From NCBI GenBank assembly GCA_029563035.1, contig JAKQTP010000087.1:1-64000 (forward strand): a stretch of DNA of 64,000 bases, given 5' to 3'. Below, piece after piece: positions 53,900-63,110 of the stretch (position 1 is its first letter; each line of letters opens with the position of its first letter). Under the pieces are notes generated by a model. That model was not told the DNA's origin. It saw only the letters and a program-made list of their open reading frames with translations, and searched no databases. Source of the DNA: an archaeon. Its GTDB lineage: Archaea > Iainarchaeota > Iainarchaeia > CSSED10-239. The position numbers and the translations under genes are program-made.

Positions 53900-55279
53900 G
53901 ACTTCTCCTATCTCCCTAATTTCTAGTAGATTGGTTCTTTGTTTTTTTGAGTTACTTACTCCTGCAGTAAAAATAAAAAGATCGCTATCTTGTAATCCTT
54001 CACTTTTTAAATATTTGGCAGCATGAAAGGCTCCGTCTGAAATCCCTTCCTTCTCTCTGTTTAAATGCACTTCTCTTATACCCCAAACTAAAGAGAGCTT
54101 TCTAGCAGTTGCGGGATTGTTTGTCATACCGTAGGTAGGTACAGACAGTTTATGTCGAGACACCATACATGCAGTATACCCAGACCTAGTTGAAGTAACG
54201 ATTGCTTTAACTTCAGAAAGTAATACGGCTTTAGCGACAAGAGAAGATATTACGTCTGCGATTCTTTTAGATGGCCCGTAATCTGTTCTTGGTTTAAGCT
54301 CTTTCTCAGTTTCAATGGCCACTTTTACCATCATTTCCACACTCTCAATCGGGTATTTCCCAATTGCTGTTTCACCAGATAACATAACTGCATCAGCACC
54401 GCTGTAAATTGCACTGGCTATATCCTCAACTTCCGCCCTAGTTGGTCTTGGATTTTCTATCATTGAGTTTAACATTTGAGTTGCTACTATGACTGGCCTA
54501 CCTTTAGCATTACATTTTTCTATTATGGATCTTTGAACGCTTGGAATTCTAGAAAGATCAATTTCAACGCCTAAATCCCCTCTCGCAACCATTATTCCTT
54601 CAGAATATTCTATTAAATCATTTATGTTTTTTATTCCATAGTTTGACTCTACCTTAGAGATAATCCATTGCTCTCCTTCTATTAATTCTCTAGCTTTCAA
54701 TATATCCTCTTTAGTCGATGCAAAGGACAGTGCAATGAAATCTACATCATTTTTTACTCCAAATTTGATGTCAACTATATCATTCTTAGTAACGGCGGAA
54801 GGACAATATGCATCTCCTGGTATATTTATGCTCACCTTTTGTCTAAGATTTCCTTCATTCAACGCTTTGAGGTAAATATTTCCCTCTTCAATCTTAACTA
54901 CCGTAAAGATCAATGTGCCATCATCAACTAAGACTTTGTCACCAGATTTCAAAAATTGGGATATATCGTTTTGTAATTGAATAATGCCATTTTGTTTTTT
55001 TGAAGAAAATATATACTCTTTTCCCGTGAATATATGGATTGTATTGTTGAATTCCCCAATTCTTATATCGGGGCCTTTAGTGTCTAGCAGAATACCAACT
55101 CTTTTATTTGTATCCTCAGATACTTCCCTTATTGTTTTAATCACCTTGAGATGTTCAGAGTGGGTGCCATGGGAGAAATTTAATCTAGCTACATCCATTC
55201 CAGACTTAACAAGTTTTGTTATCATCTCATAATTTGAAACACTTGGCCCTATTGTGCATATGATCTTAGTTTTCTTCAA
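53888..55279 (-). CDS. pyk: Pyruvate kinase
   Basis: About 463 residues from the TTG at 55279 (MKKTKIICTIGPSV), preferred because GGGAGGAA lies ~8 bases upstream and the stop of the preceding gene is 2 bases before. It has MDVARLNFSHG, LDTKGPDIRIG, the catalytic IISKVESNYGIKN and MVARGDLGVEI, and VMLSGETAIGKYP. It converts PEP and ADP to pyruvate and ATP. The upstream gene of unknown function is directly coupled. Confidence 0.95.
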   Translation of the reverse strand: MKKTKIICTIGPSVSNYEMITKLVKSGMDVARLNFSHGTHSEHLKVIKTIREVSEDTNKRVGILLDTKGPDIRIGEFNNTIHIFTGKEYIFSSKKQNGIIQLQNDISQFLKSGDKVLVDDGTLIFTVVKIEEGNIYLKALNEGNLRQKVSINIPGDAYCPSAVTKNDIVDIKFGVKNDVDFIALSFASTKEDILKARELIEGEQWIISKVESNYGIKNINDLIEYSEGIMVARGDLGVEIDLSRIPSVQRSIIEKCNAKGRPVIVATQMLNSMIENPRPTRAEVEDIASAIYSGADAVMLSGETAIGKYPIESVEMMVKVAIETEKELKPRTDYGPSKRIADVISSLVAKAVLLSEVKAIVTSTRSGYTACMVSRHKLSVPTYGMTNNPATARKLSLVWGIREVHLNREKEGISDGAFHAAKYLKSEGLQDSDLFIFTAGVSNSKKQRTNLLEIREIGEVLSS

Positions 55280-55281
55280 AT

Positions 55282-55782
55282 TTAGAATTCCTCCCAAGCG
55301 ATATCAAATTCAATTTCTAGATTCATTATTTTATCGATAACTGCCTTCAATGTCATATTTTTTGATTCTTCAGAAATATTTATTAAAAATCCTAGATTAC
55401 CCTTGTTAATAAGAATTGAAGTGGTTTTTTCAGTACTAACTTTTTTACCAAGAATATCTTTTTCCGGAAAGCTTTCAGGATCTATCTTAATTTTTGTTAT
55501 TAGTACTGTGCCTTTATCTCCAGTAATGCCTTTAATTTTATCTTTTAATCTTTTTTGTATTTCTAATATAGACACATTCCTATGTTGTCTGCAGTAATGA
55601 ACAGAATGGATGGTATAGATATTTTTATCACCAGTGTACTCTAAAAAACCAATACTACTATCGCCAGTATCTCTTCCTTTATGTCCTGGGAAACTACAAT
55701 TTTTAACTTCAAGAGGATCAATAGAGAAGACCTTCATTATCCCAAGAATATCTTTTGCCTTATCGGCCATTAAATGTTCCAT
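55282..55782 (-). CDS. Unknown protein coupled to pyruvate kinase
   Basis: A 166-residue protein. ATG follows TAGGTGTAAGAA. It has CSFPGHKGRD and YCRQHRNVS with possible Cys/His ligands in the first half and an acidic C-terminus ending AWEEF; I did not recognise the family. The stop lies 2 bases before the pyk start, so the two are one operon. Confidence 0.65.
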   Translation of the reverse strand: MEHLMADKAKDILGIMKVFSIDPLEVKNCSFPGHKGRDTGDSSIGFLEYTGDKNIYTIHSVHYCRQHRNVSILEIQKRLKDKIKGITGDKGTVLITKIKIDPESFPEKDILGKKVSTEKTTSILINKGNLGFLINISEESKNMTLKAVIDKIMNLEIEFDIAWEEF

Positions 55783-55904
55783 TTCTTACACCTAAAAATT
55801 AGTTATTGGCTTAATATAAAAGTTTCACTGTATTTAATTGACGTATCAATCATCGTTACATTTATAAAGAATTTCAAAATATATGGTTTGGACTTTATAA
55901 GTAT

Positions 55905-55989
55905 GCGGGGGTTGCCGAGCCTGGTCAAAGGTGCAGGGCTTAGGACCCTGTCTCGTAGGAGTTCCCGTGTTCAAATCACGGCCCCCGCA
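55905..55989 (+). tRNA. tRNA-Leu (anticodon TAG)
   Basis: Acceptor GCGGGGG pairs with CCCCCGC, then A; CCA is not encoded. The anticodon stem CAGGG/CCCTG encloses loop CTTAGGA, giving TAG. A long variable arm (TCTCGTAGGAGT) is typical of Leu. TTTATAAAG (55860-55868) and TTTATAAG (55895-55902) lie upstream; a TTTTTTT run follows. Confidence 0.96.
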
Positions 55990-56106
55990 CTTTTTTTATA
56001 AAGCTAATGTGGCATTGTTTTTTATTTTAAAACAAGTTAGTTTTAAGGCCAGAAGTTTATTAATTTCAAGTATAGTTTTTGGAATGAGAATAGATTGAAA
56101 GGAAGA

Positions 56107-56520
56107 TTATTTAGAGTAATTTAATTCACTTTCAATCATATAAGATAAATTTAGTAGGATCATGTTCAAATTAGTAGATCTGCAGTTAGGGCACCTTACA
56201 GGAGCCTTAAATGTGTAATTCCCTCCACACTTGCATTTTCCTGCAAACTCTTCGACTAATCTATTATATTCGTCCTCGTTTATTGGTTCCCCCGGATAAT
56301 TATCTTGGATATACTTGTCGGAAGCTCCAGTTGCAACGCAATAAGGTATCTTAATTCCTTTTATGAATTTTAAATGGATTTCACCCAGTTCATGAAATGA
56401 TACGCATCGTAGCTCGCCGCACTTGTCGCAGTGCAGATCGTGGACAATGAATCCGCCGCCCATACGAACTTCGTACCTTGTGCCACAATCCTTGCATATG
56501 GCTTCAGAAATACATCCCAT
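56107..56520 (-). CDS. Zinc-ribbon protein of unknown function
   Basis: A 137-residue protein with CKDCGTRYEVRMGG, CDKCGELRC, CKCGG and CPNCRSTN, i.e. two zinc-binding pairs in tandem. The middle (~60-95) has the PGEPINEDEYNRLVEEF stretch. G+C is higher than usual in the window. No family was recognised. Confidence 0.7.
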   Translation of the reverse strand: MGCISEAICKDCGTRYEVRMGGGFIVHDLHCDKCGELRCVSFHELGEIHLKFIKGIKIPYCVATGASDKYIQDNYPGEPINEDEYNRLVEEFAGKCKCGGNYTFKAPVRCPNCRSTNLNMILLNLSYMIESELNYSK

Positions 56521-56554
56521 GCATAATAAAAGAGTTACTACTATTTATTGCTAA

Positions 56555-56985
56555 TTGAAGCTTATCTTACTAAGATATTTCTTTCATGCCCTTTATAGAT
56601 GAATTTGTCTTCTATATTGTCCTTTGATAGTTCAACAAATTCCAAAATCTCTGCTATCTTAGAGCTCATTTTATCTGTGTAATAAAGTGAAATAGCTTTG
56701 GAAGCCTGGGCTCTTTAGGTGACTCATATTTGGTCTTTCCAAGATGACTTGTTATTACATGGAGAATCTTGTTTTCAATTCCTCGTCAAATCCATCAATT
56801 TTGTTGGAAATATGGATTAAACATAAATCCAGATAACTACAAGCTGCCCCTTCTTTACAACAAAGCCTCATTAAAAAAAGTGCCATGCCTTTTTCACAAA
56901 TTATCCAGAACTCCTTCTTGGTCACAACATCGTCATAGGGAACATCATAGATCTTAGCCTTTACAACCCCCCCATAATGTCATTA
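56555..56985 (-). pseudogene. Frameshifted gene remnant
   Basis: On the minus strand one frame gives YGGVVKAKIYDVPYDDVVTK and on to DEELKTRFSM and a stop; a second frame then gives TSHLGKTKYESPKEPRLPKL and a stop; a third gives SSKIAEILEFVELSKDN then FIYKGHERNI. Each piece reads like protein, with no single open frame. A GGGGGGG homopolymer lies at the 5' end. The original function is unknown. Confidence 0.5.
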
Positions 56986-57139
56986 TATCAAGCGATACAA
57001 AGTATAGGATGATTTTACAAGAGTATTGGAAAAATCTACATGCCTTTTACCTAAAGTCCTTGATGTCCAATATTATACTCGATGATTTAAAAATATCCTT
57101 ATGTTTAAAAATAGGAATAAAAATAATCAATTAATGATA

Positions 57140-57889
57140 CTATTCCTTATATCCGAGCTGTTTGGCCTTATCTAAACATTCATTTGCTAGGGTATCTCTA
57201 CCGAGTTTCTGAAGTGCAACTCCTTTGTTCCACCACGCATGCGCATCCTTTGAATTTAACTCAATAGCCCTTTCAAAACACGACAATGCTTCTGAGTATC
57301 TTCCCATATTTAATAGAGATATTCCTTTGTTACGCCATGCAAATGCATTATTTGGATCCAGTTCAATAGCTCTTTCATAGCATGACAATGCCTCTGGATA
57401 TTTCCCTAGTCTAAGGAGTGACACTCCTTTGTTACGCCATGTAGGCGCATAATTTGGATTTAGCTCAGTAGCCCTTTCAAAACACGATAATGCCTCTGAG
57501 TCTCTCCCTATATTTAAAAGCGATATTCCTTTGCTACGCCATGCGACTGTATAGCTTGGATCCAGTTCAATAGCTCTTTCATAGCATTTGATTGCATTTG
57601 CAGCATCACGTGACTCAAGATACTCATTTCCCTTTCTGTTAGATTCTATAGCTTCAGGATTCTTACTTTCCATATGTTTATACTTTTCATGTGAGATTGG
57701 ATCCAATATACCATTACAGTAGGGGCAAGTTATCCATATCCTTCTTAATCCCCTGCCACAATGCCTACATAAAGAAAAATAATTAGCCTGATCTTGTTTT
57801 TCCTTTGACAAACTTTCTCCGCAATAAGGGCAATGTGGGAATCCACTTGAAACAGTTTTACCACATTTTTTACAATTTATTTCTTCCAT
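57140..57889 (-). CDS. Double zinc-ribbon TPR protein
   Basis: About 249 residues. N-terminal CKKCGK..CPYCGE and CRHCGRG..CPYCNG zinc ribbons (~5-62) are followed by four or more TPR units (~80-245) with repeated AIELDPNNAFAWRNKGISLL-type sequences; units 2-4 are nearly identical, suggesting recent duplication. TPRs bind other proteins. Starts at the ATG at 57889; a GTG three codons before is possible. Confidence 0.88.
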   Translation of the reverse strand: MEEINCKKCGKTVSSGFPHCPYCGESLSKEKQDQANYFSLCRHCGRGLRRIWITCPYCNGILDPISHEKYKHMESKNPEAIESNRKGNEYLESRDAANAIKCYERAIELDPSYTVAWRSKGISLLNIGRDSEALSCFERATELNPNYAPTWRNKGVSLLRLGKYPEALSCYERAIELDPNNAFAWRNKGISLLNMGRYSEALSCFERAIELNSKDAHAWWNKGVALQKLGRDTLANECLDKAKQLGYKE

Positions 57890-57966
57890 CTTTACCACGT
57901 ATAATTATAATTTTCATCTTTTATAAAAATATGGAAAAAAGGAGGAAATTATTTTTCAAATAAAAA

Positions 57967-58332
57967 TTACTCCTTTTTCCAGTTCCAGAACTTGTTGCTC
58001 GGCATCACTTTCCACTCCTTGTCCCGACACTCTGTTCTAACGGGGATCCAAATGTTTCTAATCTTTTTCATAGGGCAGATGTGACATGGGCCTGGGCTCT
58101 GCTTTTTGGAATTACCAGAATAGCTGCACCTGATGTATGAGAAAGATCTACTGACATGCGATCTTTTGATGTGGGGGCATGTTATGCTTTCACAATCGTT
58201 CCTTGTGGATGCTACCCTTATGCGCTTGTCATGCACCTTCATCCTCCTGATGCTAATAAACTCAGGTATGGTCTTTTGGACCTGTATCCTATAGAAAAAA
58301 TCAAGCCTTGTCTGCGCTAGATTGTTGCCCAT
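57967..58332 (-). CDS. Hypothetical Cys/His-rich basic protein
   Basis: 121 residues from the ATG at 58332, which directly abuts the GGCCCTAA..TTAGGGCC palindrome; a start 33 bases earlier would place the palindrome inside the gene. Cys/His groups include CESITCPHIKRSH and CHICPMKK, then TECRDKEW, suggesting zinc binding. Basic overall. G+C is above the window average. No family was recognised. Confidence 0.55.
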   Translation of the reverse strand: MGNNLAQTRLDFFYRIQVQKTIPEFISIRRMKVHDKRIRVASTRNDCESITCPHIKRSHVSRSFSYIRCSYSGNSKKQSPGPCHICPMKKIRNIWIPVRTECRDKEWKVMPSNKFWNWKKE

Positions 58333-58393
58333 GGCCCTAATTTTAGGGCCAGGTATATTATGCAAATCCTAAAGCAAAATACTATTTAGTATT
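58332..58393. repeat. Repeat A, copy 1
   Basis: About 62 bases starting TGGCCCTAATTTTAGGGCC and ending near ATTTAGTATT. It differs from copy 2 (59425-59487) at about three positions. It includes the start and upstream region of the minus-strand gene before it. The palindromic end has 8-base arms. Confidence 0.8.
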
Positions 58394-58425
58394 AAGTTTA
58401 ATATAAAAAGATAAAAAAATATAAT

Positions 58426-59210
58426 TTATTCTCTGTTGCCAAGTCCGAACTTTTTCATGATCCAGTCCATTGGGAGGGACTTCTTTGCAGTTTCACAAAC
58501 AACATCAAGATAAGCAATGTAGATGTCGTAGTTGTTGTTTCTATCGTCATACCATACTACGCGGTCGCAGTATATGGCTGGAACATATTGGCCAGCTGTG
58601 TTTGTAGTTATCTGAAACTCCTGCCCTGTTTTCAGGTTGTAGCCGTAGATGTCTGCGTTGGTGTTTCTATAGTCATCCCAGACGACGATGTCGCCGTATA
58701 TGGCCGGATGATATTGGTAATTTGTGTTTGTAGTTATCTGAAACTCCTGCTTGGTCTTCAGATTGTAGCCGTAGATGTCTGCGTTGGTGTTTCTATAGTC
58801 ATGCCAGACGACTATGTCGCCGTATATGGCTGGAGAATATTGGTCATTTGTGTTTGTAGTTATTCGAAACTCCTGCCCTGTTTCAGGTTGTAGCCGTAGA
58901 TGTCCGAGTTGGTGTTTCTATAGTCATACCAGACGACTATGTCGCCGTATATGGCTGGATCATATTGATCAGCTGTGTTTGTAGTTATCTGAAACTCCTG
59001 CTTGGTCTTCAGGTTGTAGCCGTAGATGTCCGAGTTGGTGTTTCTATAGTCATGCCAGACGACTATGTCGCCGTATATGGCTGGAGAATATTGGTGAGTT
59101 GGATCTTTAGTTATCCTTTCTTCAGATAGGACCTTTGTCCCCAAGACAGATGAGAATGCGGCAAATGCCAGGACAAATATAATTAATAATGATTTTAGAT
59201 ATTTTCCCAT
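58426..59210 (-). pseudogene. TolB-like repeat protein, frameshifted
   Basis: ATG at 59210 after GTGATAAC, with a signal peptide (MGKYLKSLLIIFVLAFAAFS). Five repeats of about 43 residues each hold PAIYGDIVVW.DYRNTN.DIYGYNL, of TolB/beta-propeller type. Near 58878 one T is missing (CCTGTTTCAGG against CCTGTTTTCAGG in the other repeats), so the upstream frame stops soon after. Restoring it joins the remaining three repeats and a C-terminal tail ending FGLGNRE at 58426. It could be a genuine mutation, phase variation or a sequencing error. Confidence 0.75.
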
Positions 59211-59290
59211 GTTATCACAATTATTGTTACTATAGCCGCTATGATAATATTTAAGCATTTCGGCTAATCCAATTGCCCATTTTAATTCCA

Positions 59291-59359
59291 ATCCCATTAA
59301 ACAAACTGGCCCTATCTTTTAATGGAAGCTTGGCATGCTAAATGATCGTTTAATGAAAA
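59291..59359. repeat. Repeat B, copy 1
   Basis: 69 bases from ATCCCATTAAACAAACTGGC through GGAAGCTTGGCATGCTAAA to TTTAATGAAAA. CCATTAAA and TTTAATGG form an inverted pair inside it. Copy 2 at 60352-60420 matches at about 66 of 69 positions. Confidence 0.85.
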
Positions 59360-59424
59360 TAATTATTTTCAACACTTTTGTCCATTTCTAGCTCTCTTGT
59401 AGAGAAGTAGCCCCATTCTTCTAT

Positions 59425-59487
59425 TGGCCCTAATTTTAGGGCCAGGTATAATATGCAAATCCTAGAGCAAAATAGTATTTAGTATTT
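59425..59487. repeat. Repeat A, copy 2
   Basis: Near-identical to 58332-58393, including the GGCCCTAA/TTAGGGCC palindrome and the following AGGTATAATATGCAAATCCT. It lies upstream of the DUF2225 gene with no gene directly attached on the minus strand. Confidence 0.8.
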
Positions 59488-59580
59488 TTAGGGCCTAATA
59501 GGATATGGAAAAGAATTTTTTTTCTATATTTTTTCCATATTCTTATATATCTTGAAACAATAGTGATTTGAGGTAAATAT

Positions 59581-60243
59581 ATGACTACTGTTTGTAAAGA
59601 AGAAACGGAATGTAGTATATGTAATAAAAAAAGTTCACATGAATTAATTATGAGCACGAATGCATTTGGCTCTCCAGACTTGGATACAAGGCCACCAGAA
59701 ATGAGGAGGTCAACCATGATTTACTGGGTCCAGGAATGCCCTTATTGTGGCTATTGCAATGAAAACATTGGTTATGCAAATAAGGAATATCCAGAATTAA
59801 TAAAAACAGAATCTTATCGTGATCAACTTAAAAACAAAGATTATCCACAACTCGCAAATCGCTTCTTGTGTAATTCATTTCTTACCGAGAGGGATAAATC
59901 ATACAAGGAATCCGGACTTCAATCATTGTATGCGGCATGGGCGTGTGACGATTCACCTGAACATTCAGAGATGGCAATCAAATGCAGAGAAAGAGCATAT
60001 GATCTTTTTCAACTAGCAAAATCGAATGGTGAAAACATTTTTAACAATGACCTTGAAGACGGAGTTATTTTGGTAGAACTTCTAAGAAGGATGAAGAGAT
60101 TTGATGAGGGGCTAGAAAAGTGTATCAAAGAAATAAGTAAGAATTCTAATGGTATCTTAAAAAAAATTTTAGAGTACGAAAAACTTCTTATCGAGAATAA
60201 GGATAGTTATTGTCATAATGTAAGGGAAATCCAATTAAAATAA
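59581..60243 (+). CDS. DUF2225 protein
   Basis: A 220-residue protein. ECSICNKKSSHE and ECPYCGYCN form a zinc site, and NAFGSPDLDTRPPEM is characteristic of DUF2225. The C-terminal half is helical, TPR-like. Function unknown. It is bracketed by the repeat A and repeat B copies. GAGGTAAAT 6-14 bases before the ATG is the ribosome site. Confidence 0.8.
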   Translation: MTTVCKEETECSICNKKSSHELIMSTNAFGSPDLDTRPPEMRRSTMIYWVQECPYCGYCNENIGYANKEYPELIKTESYRDQLKNKDYPQLANRFLCNSFLTERDKSYKESGLQSLYAAWACDDSPEHSEMAIKCRERAYDLFQLAKSNGENIFNNDLEDGVILVELLRRMKRFDEGLEKCIKEISKNSNGILKKILEYEKLLIENKDSYCHNVREIQLK

Positions 60244-60245
60244 TT

Positions 60246-60283
60246 GGCCCTATCTTTTAATAGCTAACGTTTAATATAAAAAG
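60246..60283. repeat. Partial copy of repeat B
   Basis: GGCCCTATCTTTTAATAG then CGTTTAATATAAAAAGC, directly after the stop of the DUF2225 gene. It matches the middle and end of repeat B with the AAGCTTGGCATGC part missing. Confidence 0.5.
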
Positions 60284-60351
60284 CAAATGTAATAACTGCG
60301 CGTAGTCTTAGTTATATGCAATGTTAGATTTGTCTCTAATTTTAATTTCAA

Positions 60352-60420
60352 ATCCCATTAAACAAACTGGCCTTTTCTTTTAATGGAAGCTTGGCATGCT
60401 AAAGGATCGTTTAATGAAAA
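60352..60420. repeat. Repeat B, copy 2
   Basis: A 69-base copy of 59291-59359 with about three substitutions (GGCCTTTTC for GGCCCTATC; AAAGGATCG for AAATGATCG). It lies between the DUF2225 gene and a minus-strand hypothetical gene. Confidence 0.85.
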
Positions 60421-60436
60421 AGGAAATTATTTGGCC

Positions 60437-60757
60437 TTATTTCTTCTTGGCTGCCATTTTGAAAAAGTCCGCCTTTAGATTAGAATTTTGTTTCATCAAT
60501 TCAAACATCTCCATGGAAGCCCTCATATCTTCAAGCATAGAAGAATTTCCCTGTGCAAACTTGAAATAATCATTTCTGACTTCACTAATCTCCATATCCT
60601 TAGTATACCTAGATTTTATGCCATGAGTCTTTTGTAAATGAATTTCTAGAGCCCTATAGATTGAGAATAGGTATGTGGTACATATTATTTCAATACGGCT
60701 AGGAATAAATAAATATGCCCGGCCCTGTATTTTTCTGATAGCACATTTTGGAAACAA
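60437..60757 (-). CDS. Hypothetical helical protein
   Basis: Up to 106 residues; the start is uncertain, and Met 55 (MEISEVRNDYFKFAQ) could begin a 52-residue form. The C-terminal half is Met-rich and helical (MLEDMRASMEMFELMKQ) and ends in KKK. No family was recognised. It abuts repeat B copy 2 at its 3' end. Confidence 0.45.
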   Translation of the reverse strand: MFPKCAIRKIQGRAYLFIPSRIEIICTTYLFSIYRALEIHLQKTHGIKSRYTKDMEISEVRNDYFKFAQGNSSMLEDMRASMEMFELMKQNSNLKADFFKMAAKKK

Positions 60758-60796
60758 TAAAGCTATATACCTATAATTCCTTAGTTAATTGATTTT

Positions 60797-61624
60797 ATGG
60801 GATTAGAAATACCTGAGATATTAACGATATCAGAACAAATGAAAGAAAATTTGCTGGATAAAGAAATTACAAACATCATTTTGACCAAACACTCAGAATC
60901 AACAATTAAACAGGGAATGTCAAATCTTGACAATAGAAATAAAGATATATTAAATTCCAAAATAAAAAGAATAACCCCTAAAGGTAAGTGGATATTTTTA
61001 GAGTTTAAAAATGGCAGTATTTTAATGTTTGGCGAAATAATAGGTAAATTTCTGTATATCAAAAAAGATTTACCATTACCTCCAAAATACCATGTTAGTT
61101 TTCAATTTGATGATGGTTCCATCGTCACACTCAATCTTTTCCTATACGCATTTATAGTAGTTGCCACATTAGAAGAGAAAAAAGTTCACAGATATGCCGG
61201 CAATATTGGTATTTCTCCAAATGAATCAGAATTTACATTAGACTATTTTTTACATGTTTTATCAAATAATGAAAATAAATCAATTAAAGCTGCACTAAAC
61301 CTTCAAGAAGAAATGTCTGGCCTTGGAAACGCCTATATAAATGATATTCTTTACATGGCAAAAATACATCCTAAAAGAAAAGTATCTGATCTTAAGGAAA
61401 TAGAGCGAAACAATCTTTATGATTCTATCATCAAGACAATAAATTCTGCAATTGAACTTGGTGGAAGTTCAGACGAATACGATCTTTATGGTAATTTGGG
61501 AAAATATGTTAGGCTCATGGGTAAAAATACCAATGAATGTAAATTGTGTGGCAATAAAATACTAAAAGAAAATATTCTTGGATCATCCTCATATTTTTGT
61601 CCAGTGTGTCAAAAATATGATTAA
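60797..61624 (+). CDS. Fpg/Nei-family DNA glycosylase-like protein
   Basis: A 275-residue protein with the Fpg layout: LEIPEI at the start, the H2TH segment ALNLQEEMSGLGNAYINDIL then KIHPKRK, and a C-terminal zinc finger CKLCGN..CPVCQK. It starts MGLEIPE rather than MPELPE, so the catalytic N-terminal Pro is absent, though the following Glu may remain. Some Fpg-like families with an extra N-terminal residue share this feature. It may bind damaged DNA without normal glycosylase/lyase chemistry. Confidence 0.8.
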   Translation: MGLEIPEILTISEQMKENLLDKEITNIILTKHSESTIKQGMSNLDNRNKDILNSKIKRITPKGKWIFLEFKNGSILMFGEIIGKFLYIKKDLPLPPKYHVSFQFDDGSIVTLNLFLYAFIVVATLEEKKVHRYAGNIGISPNESEFTLDYFLHVLSNNENKSIKAALNLQEEMSGLGNAYINDILYMAKIHPKRKVSDLKEIERNNLYDSIIKTINSAIELGGSSDEYDLYGNLGKYVRLMGKNTNECKLCGNKILKENILGSSSYFCPVCQKYD

Positions 61625-61636
61625 TATTATACATTC

Positions 61637-62839
61637 TTATCTAATTCTAAAAAAACTAAGCAGAATGCTTATTATTCCATTAGTTTTTCTCTTAGGATTT
61701 TCGTTTAATTCGGATAATTTTTTTTGAAAACATGTGTCTGTCGATTCATTTTTCTTAGTTGGCATACATTCATTTAAATCAAATTCTTTTTTCGTGTCAT
61801 GATTAAAATAAAAAATACATTCCCTAGAAGTTGATACCAATGTCGAGCTGTCAAGTGAAATTGCTAAAGAGTTAATGGAATACAAGTAATATTTGTCATC
61901 GTAAGTTTGATAGCATTTTATTTCTTTTCCATTTTTGGACAATATATAAATGGTGTCCATAGATCCAGCAGCAACTTTAGTTCCATCTGGATTAATGGCT
62001 ACAGAGTATACCCCTTTATCATCAAGAGATTGCCATAACAATTTACCATTATTTGACATAGCATATACCCCTCCGTCCCTTGAGCCGGCCACTATGTAAT
62101 TTCCATTAGGGGTGATCTTGACATTTACTACTCCATTATTTTTCTTAGTTTTATTTAATATCTCTCCGGAATTTGATATAGTATAAATCCAACCATTTTT
62201 CGTACCAGAAACAATGTAAGCCCCATCAAAACTCATATCTATTGAACTTATCTCGCCCAGAGTTTTTATTTTCCAAATTACTTTACCGTCTTCTGACAAA
62301 AAATATATACTTTTATCATTTGAACCTATAGCAATATATTCTCCATTTGGATTAATAGCGACTGTTGTAACAGGGGCCCCAGTTTCATATTTCCAAAGTA
62401 GACTACCTTCCTTTGATAAAAAATAAGCCGCTCCATCATCAGATCCTGCAATTATTTTTGATCCATTAAACGATAGTGCAACTGATTCAACTGTATTTCC
62501 TGTAACAAAGGACCAAAGTAAATCCCCTTCTTTAGAAAACATATACACTTTTTTGTCTTTTGAACCCCCTACTATAAAAGAACCATCGGGTGTTAAATCT
62601 ACACATAATGCCCTATCATTTGAAGGATATTTCCACAAAAGATTGCCTTCTTTAGATAAAAAATAAAAATTATTATCCAATGATCCACAAACTATATAAT
62701 CTCCTTCAGAAGATATATCGACAGAGTAAACCGCCTTATCTGTTTTATAATTCCAATCTGCTTTACCGGCCAATAGGGTGGGAATTTGTCCAAAAATAAC
62801 AAAGAACATAAAGAGAATAGCTATAGTATATCTATCCAT
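61637..62839 (-). CDS. Secreted beta-propeller (PQQ/WD-like repeat) protein
   Basis: A 400-residue protein: signal peptide (~1-24), then about eight repeats of ~40 residues such as VYSVDISSEGDYIVCGSLDN and SKEGNLLWKY, forming one propeller (~26-335). A ~60-residue Cys-containing tail ends in a hydrophobic stretch (ISILLSFF) with RIR. Probably surface-exposed; ligand unknown. It converges on the Fpg-like gene. Confidence 0.82.
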   Translation of the reverse strand: MDRYTIAILFMFFVIFGQIPTLLAGKADWNYKTDKAVYSVDISSEGDYIVCGSLDNNFYFLSKEGNLLWKYPSNDRALCVDLTPDGSFIVGGSKDKKVYMFSKEGDLLWSFVTGNTVESVALSFNGSKIIAGSDDGAAYFLSKEGSLLWKYETGAPVTTVAINPNGEYIAIGSNDKSIYFLSEDGKVIWKIKTLGEISSIDMSFDGAYIVSGTKNGWIYTISNSGEILNKTKKNNGVVNVKITPNGNYIVAGSRDGGVYAMSNNGKLLWQSLDDKGVYSVAINPDGTKVAAGSMDTIYILSKNGKEIKCYQTYDDKYYLYSINSLAISLDSSTLVSTSRECIFYFNHDTKKEFDLNECMPTKKNESTDTCFQKKLSELNENPKRKTNGIISILLSFFRIR

Positions 62840-63110
62840 AAAAAATTAAATTAGTAATCGATTTTTAAGGGTGATGGTTACCATTGCGAGTTTTTCAAAA
62901 ATCATCGTTAATTACATATGAAAATGTCGGTAACTAATTAATAATATCCCAAGGGTATTATTTTTATATTTAAGGCACGAAACTTATGTTCATTAATGTC
63001 GAATCTAGTTAATAAGGATAATTTCAGTTTCATATCCATTTTTACTAGTATATGTTTATTAACTAAAAGATTAATATACTCAATTAAAGCATTACACATA
63101 GGTGGGCAAA

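Noticed and set aside
58588..58893. Plus-strand frame with repeated VCSYLKLLP
   Set aside because: Antisense image of the TolB-like repeats on the minus strand.
59436..59717. Minus-strand frame of 93 codons
   Set aside because: Covers repeat A and lies opposite the DUF2225 gene; no ribosome site.
60285..60335. Possible integron attC-like site (ATAACT...AGTTAT, GTTAGAT)
   Set aside because: The core-site consensus and paired arms do not fit, and no integrase is visible.
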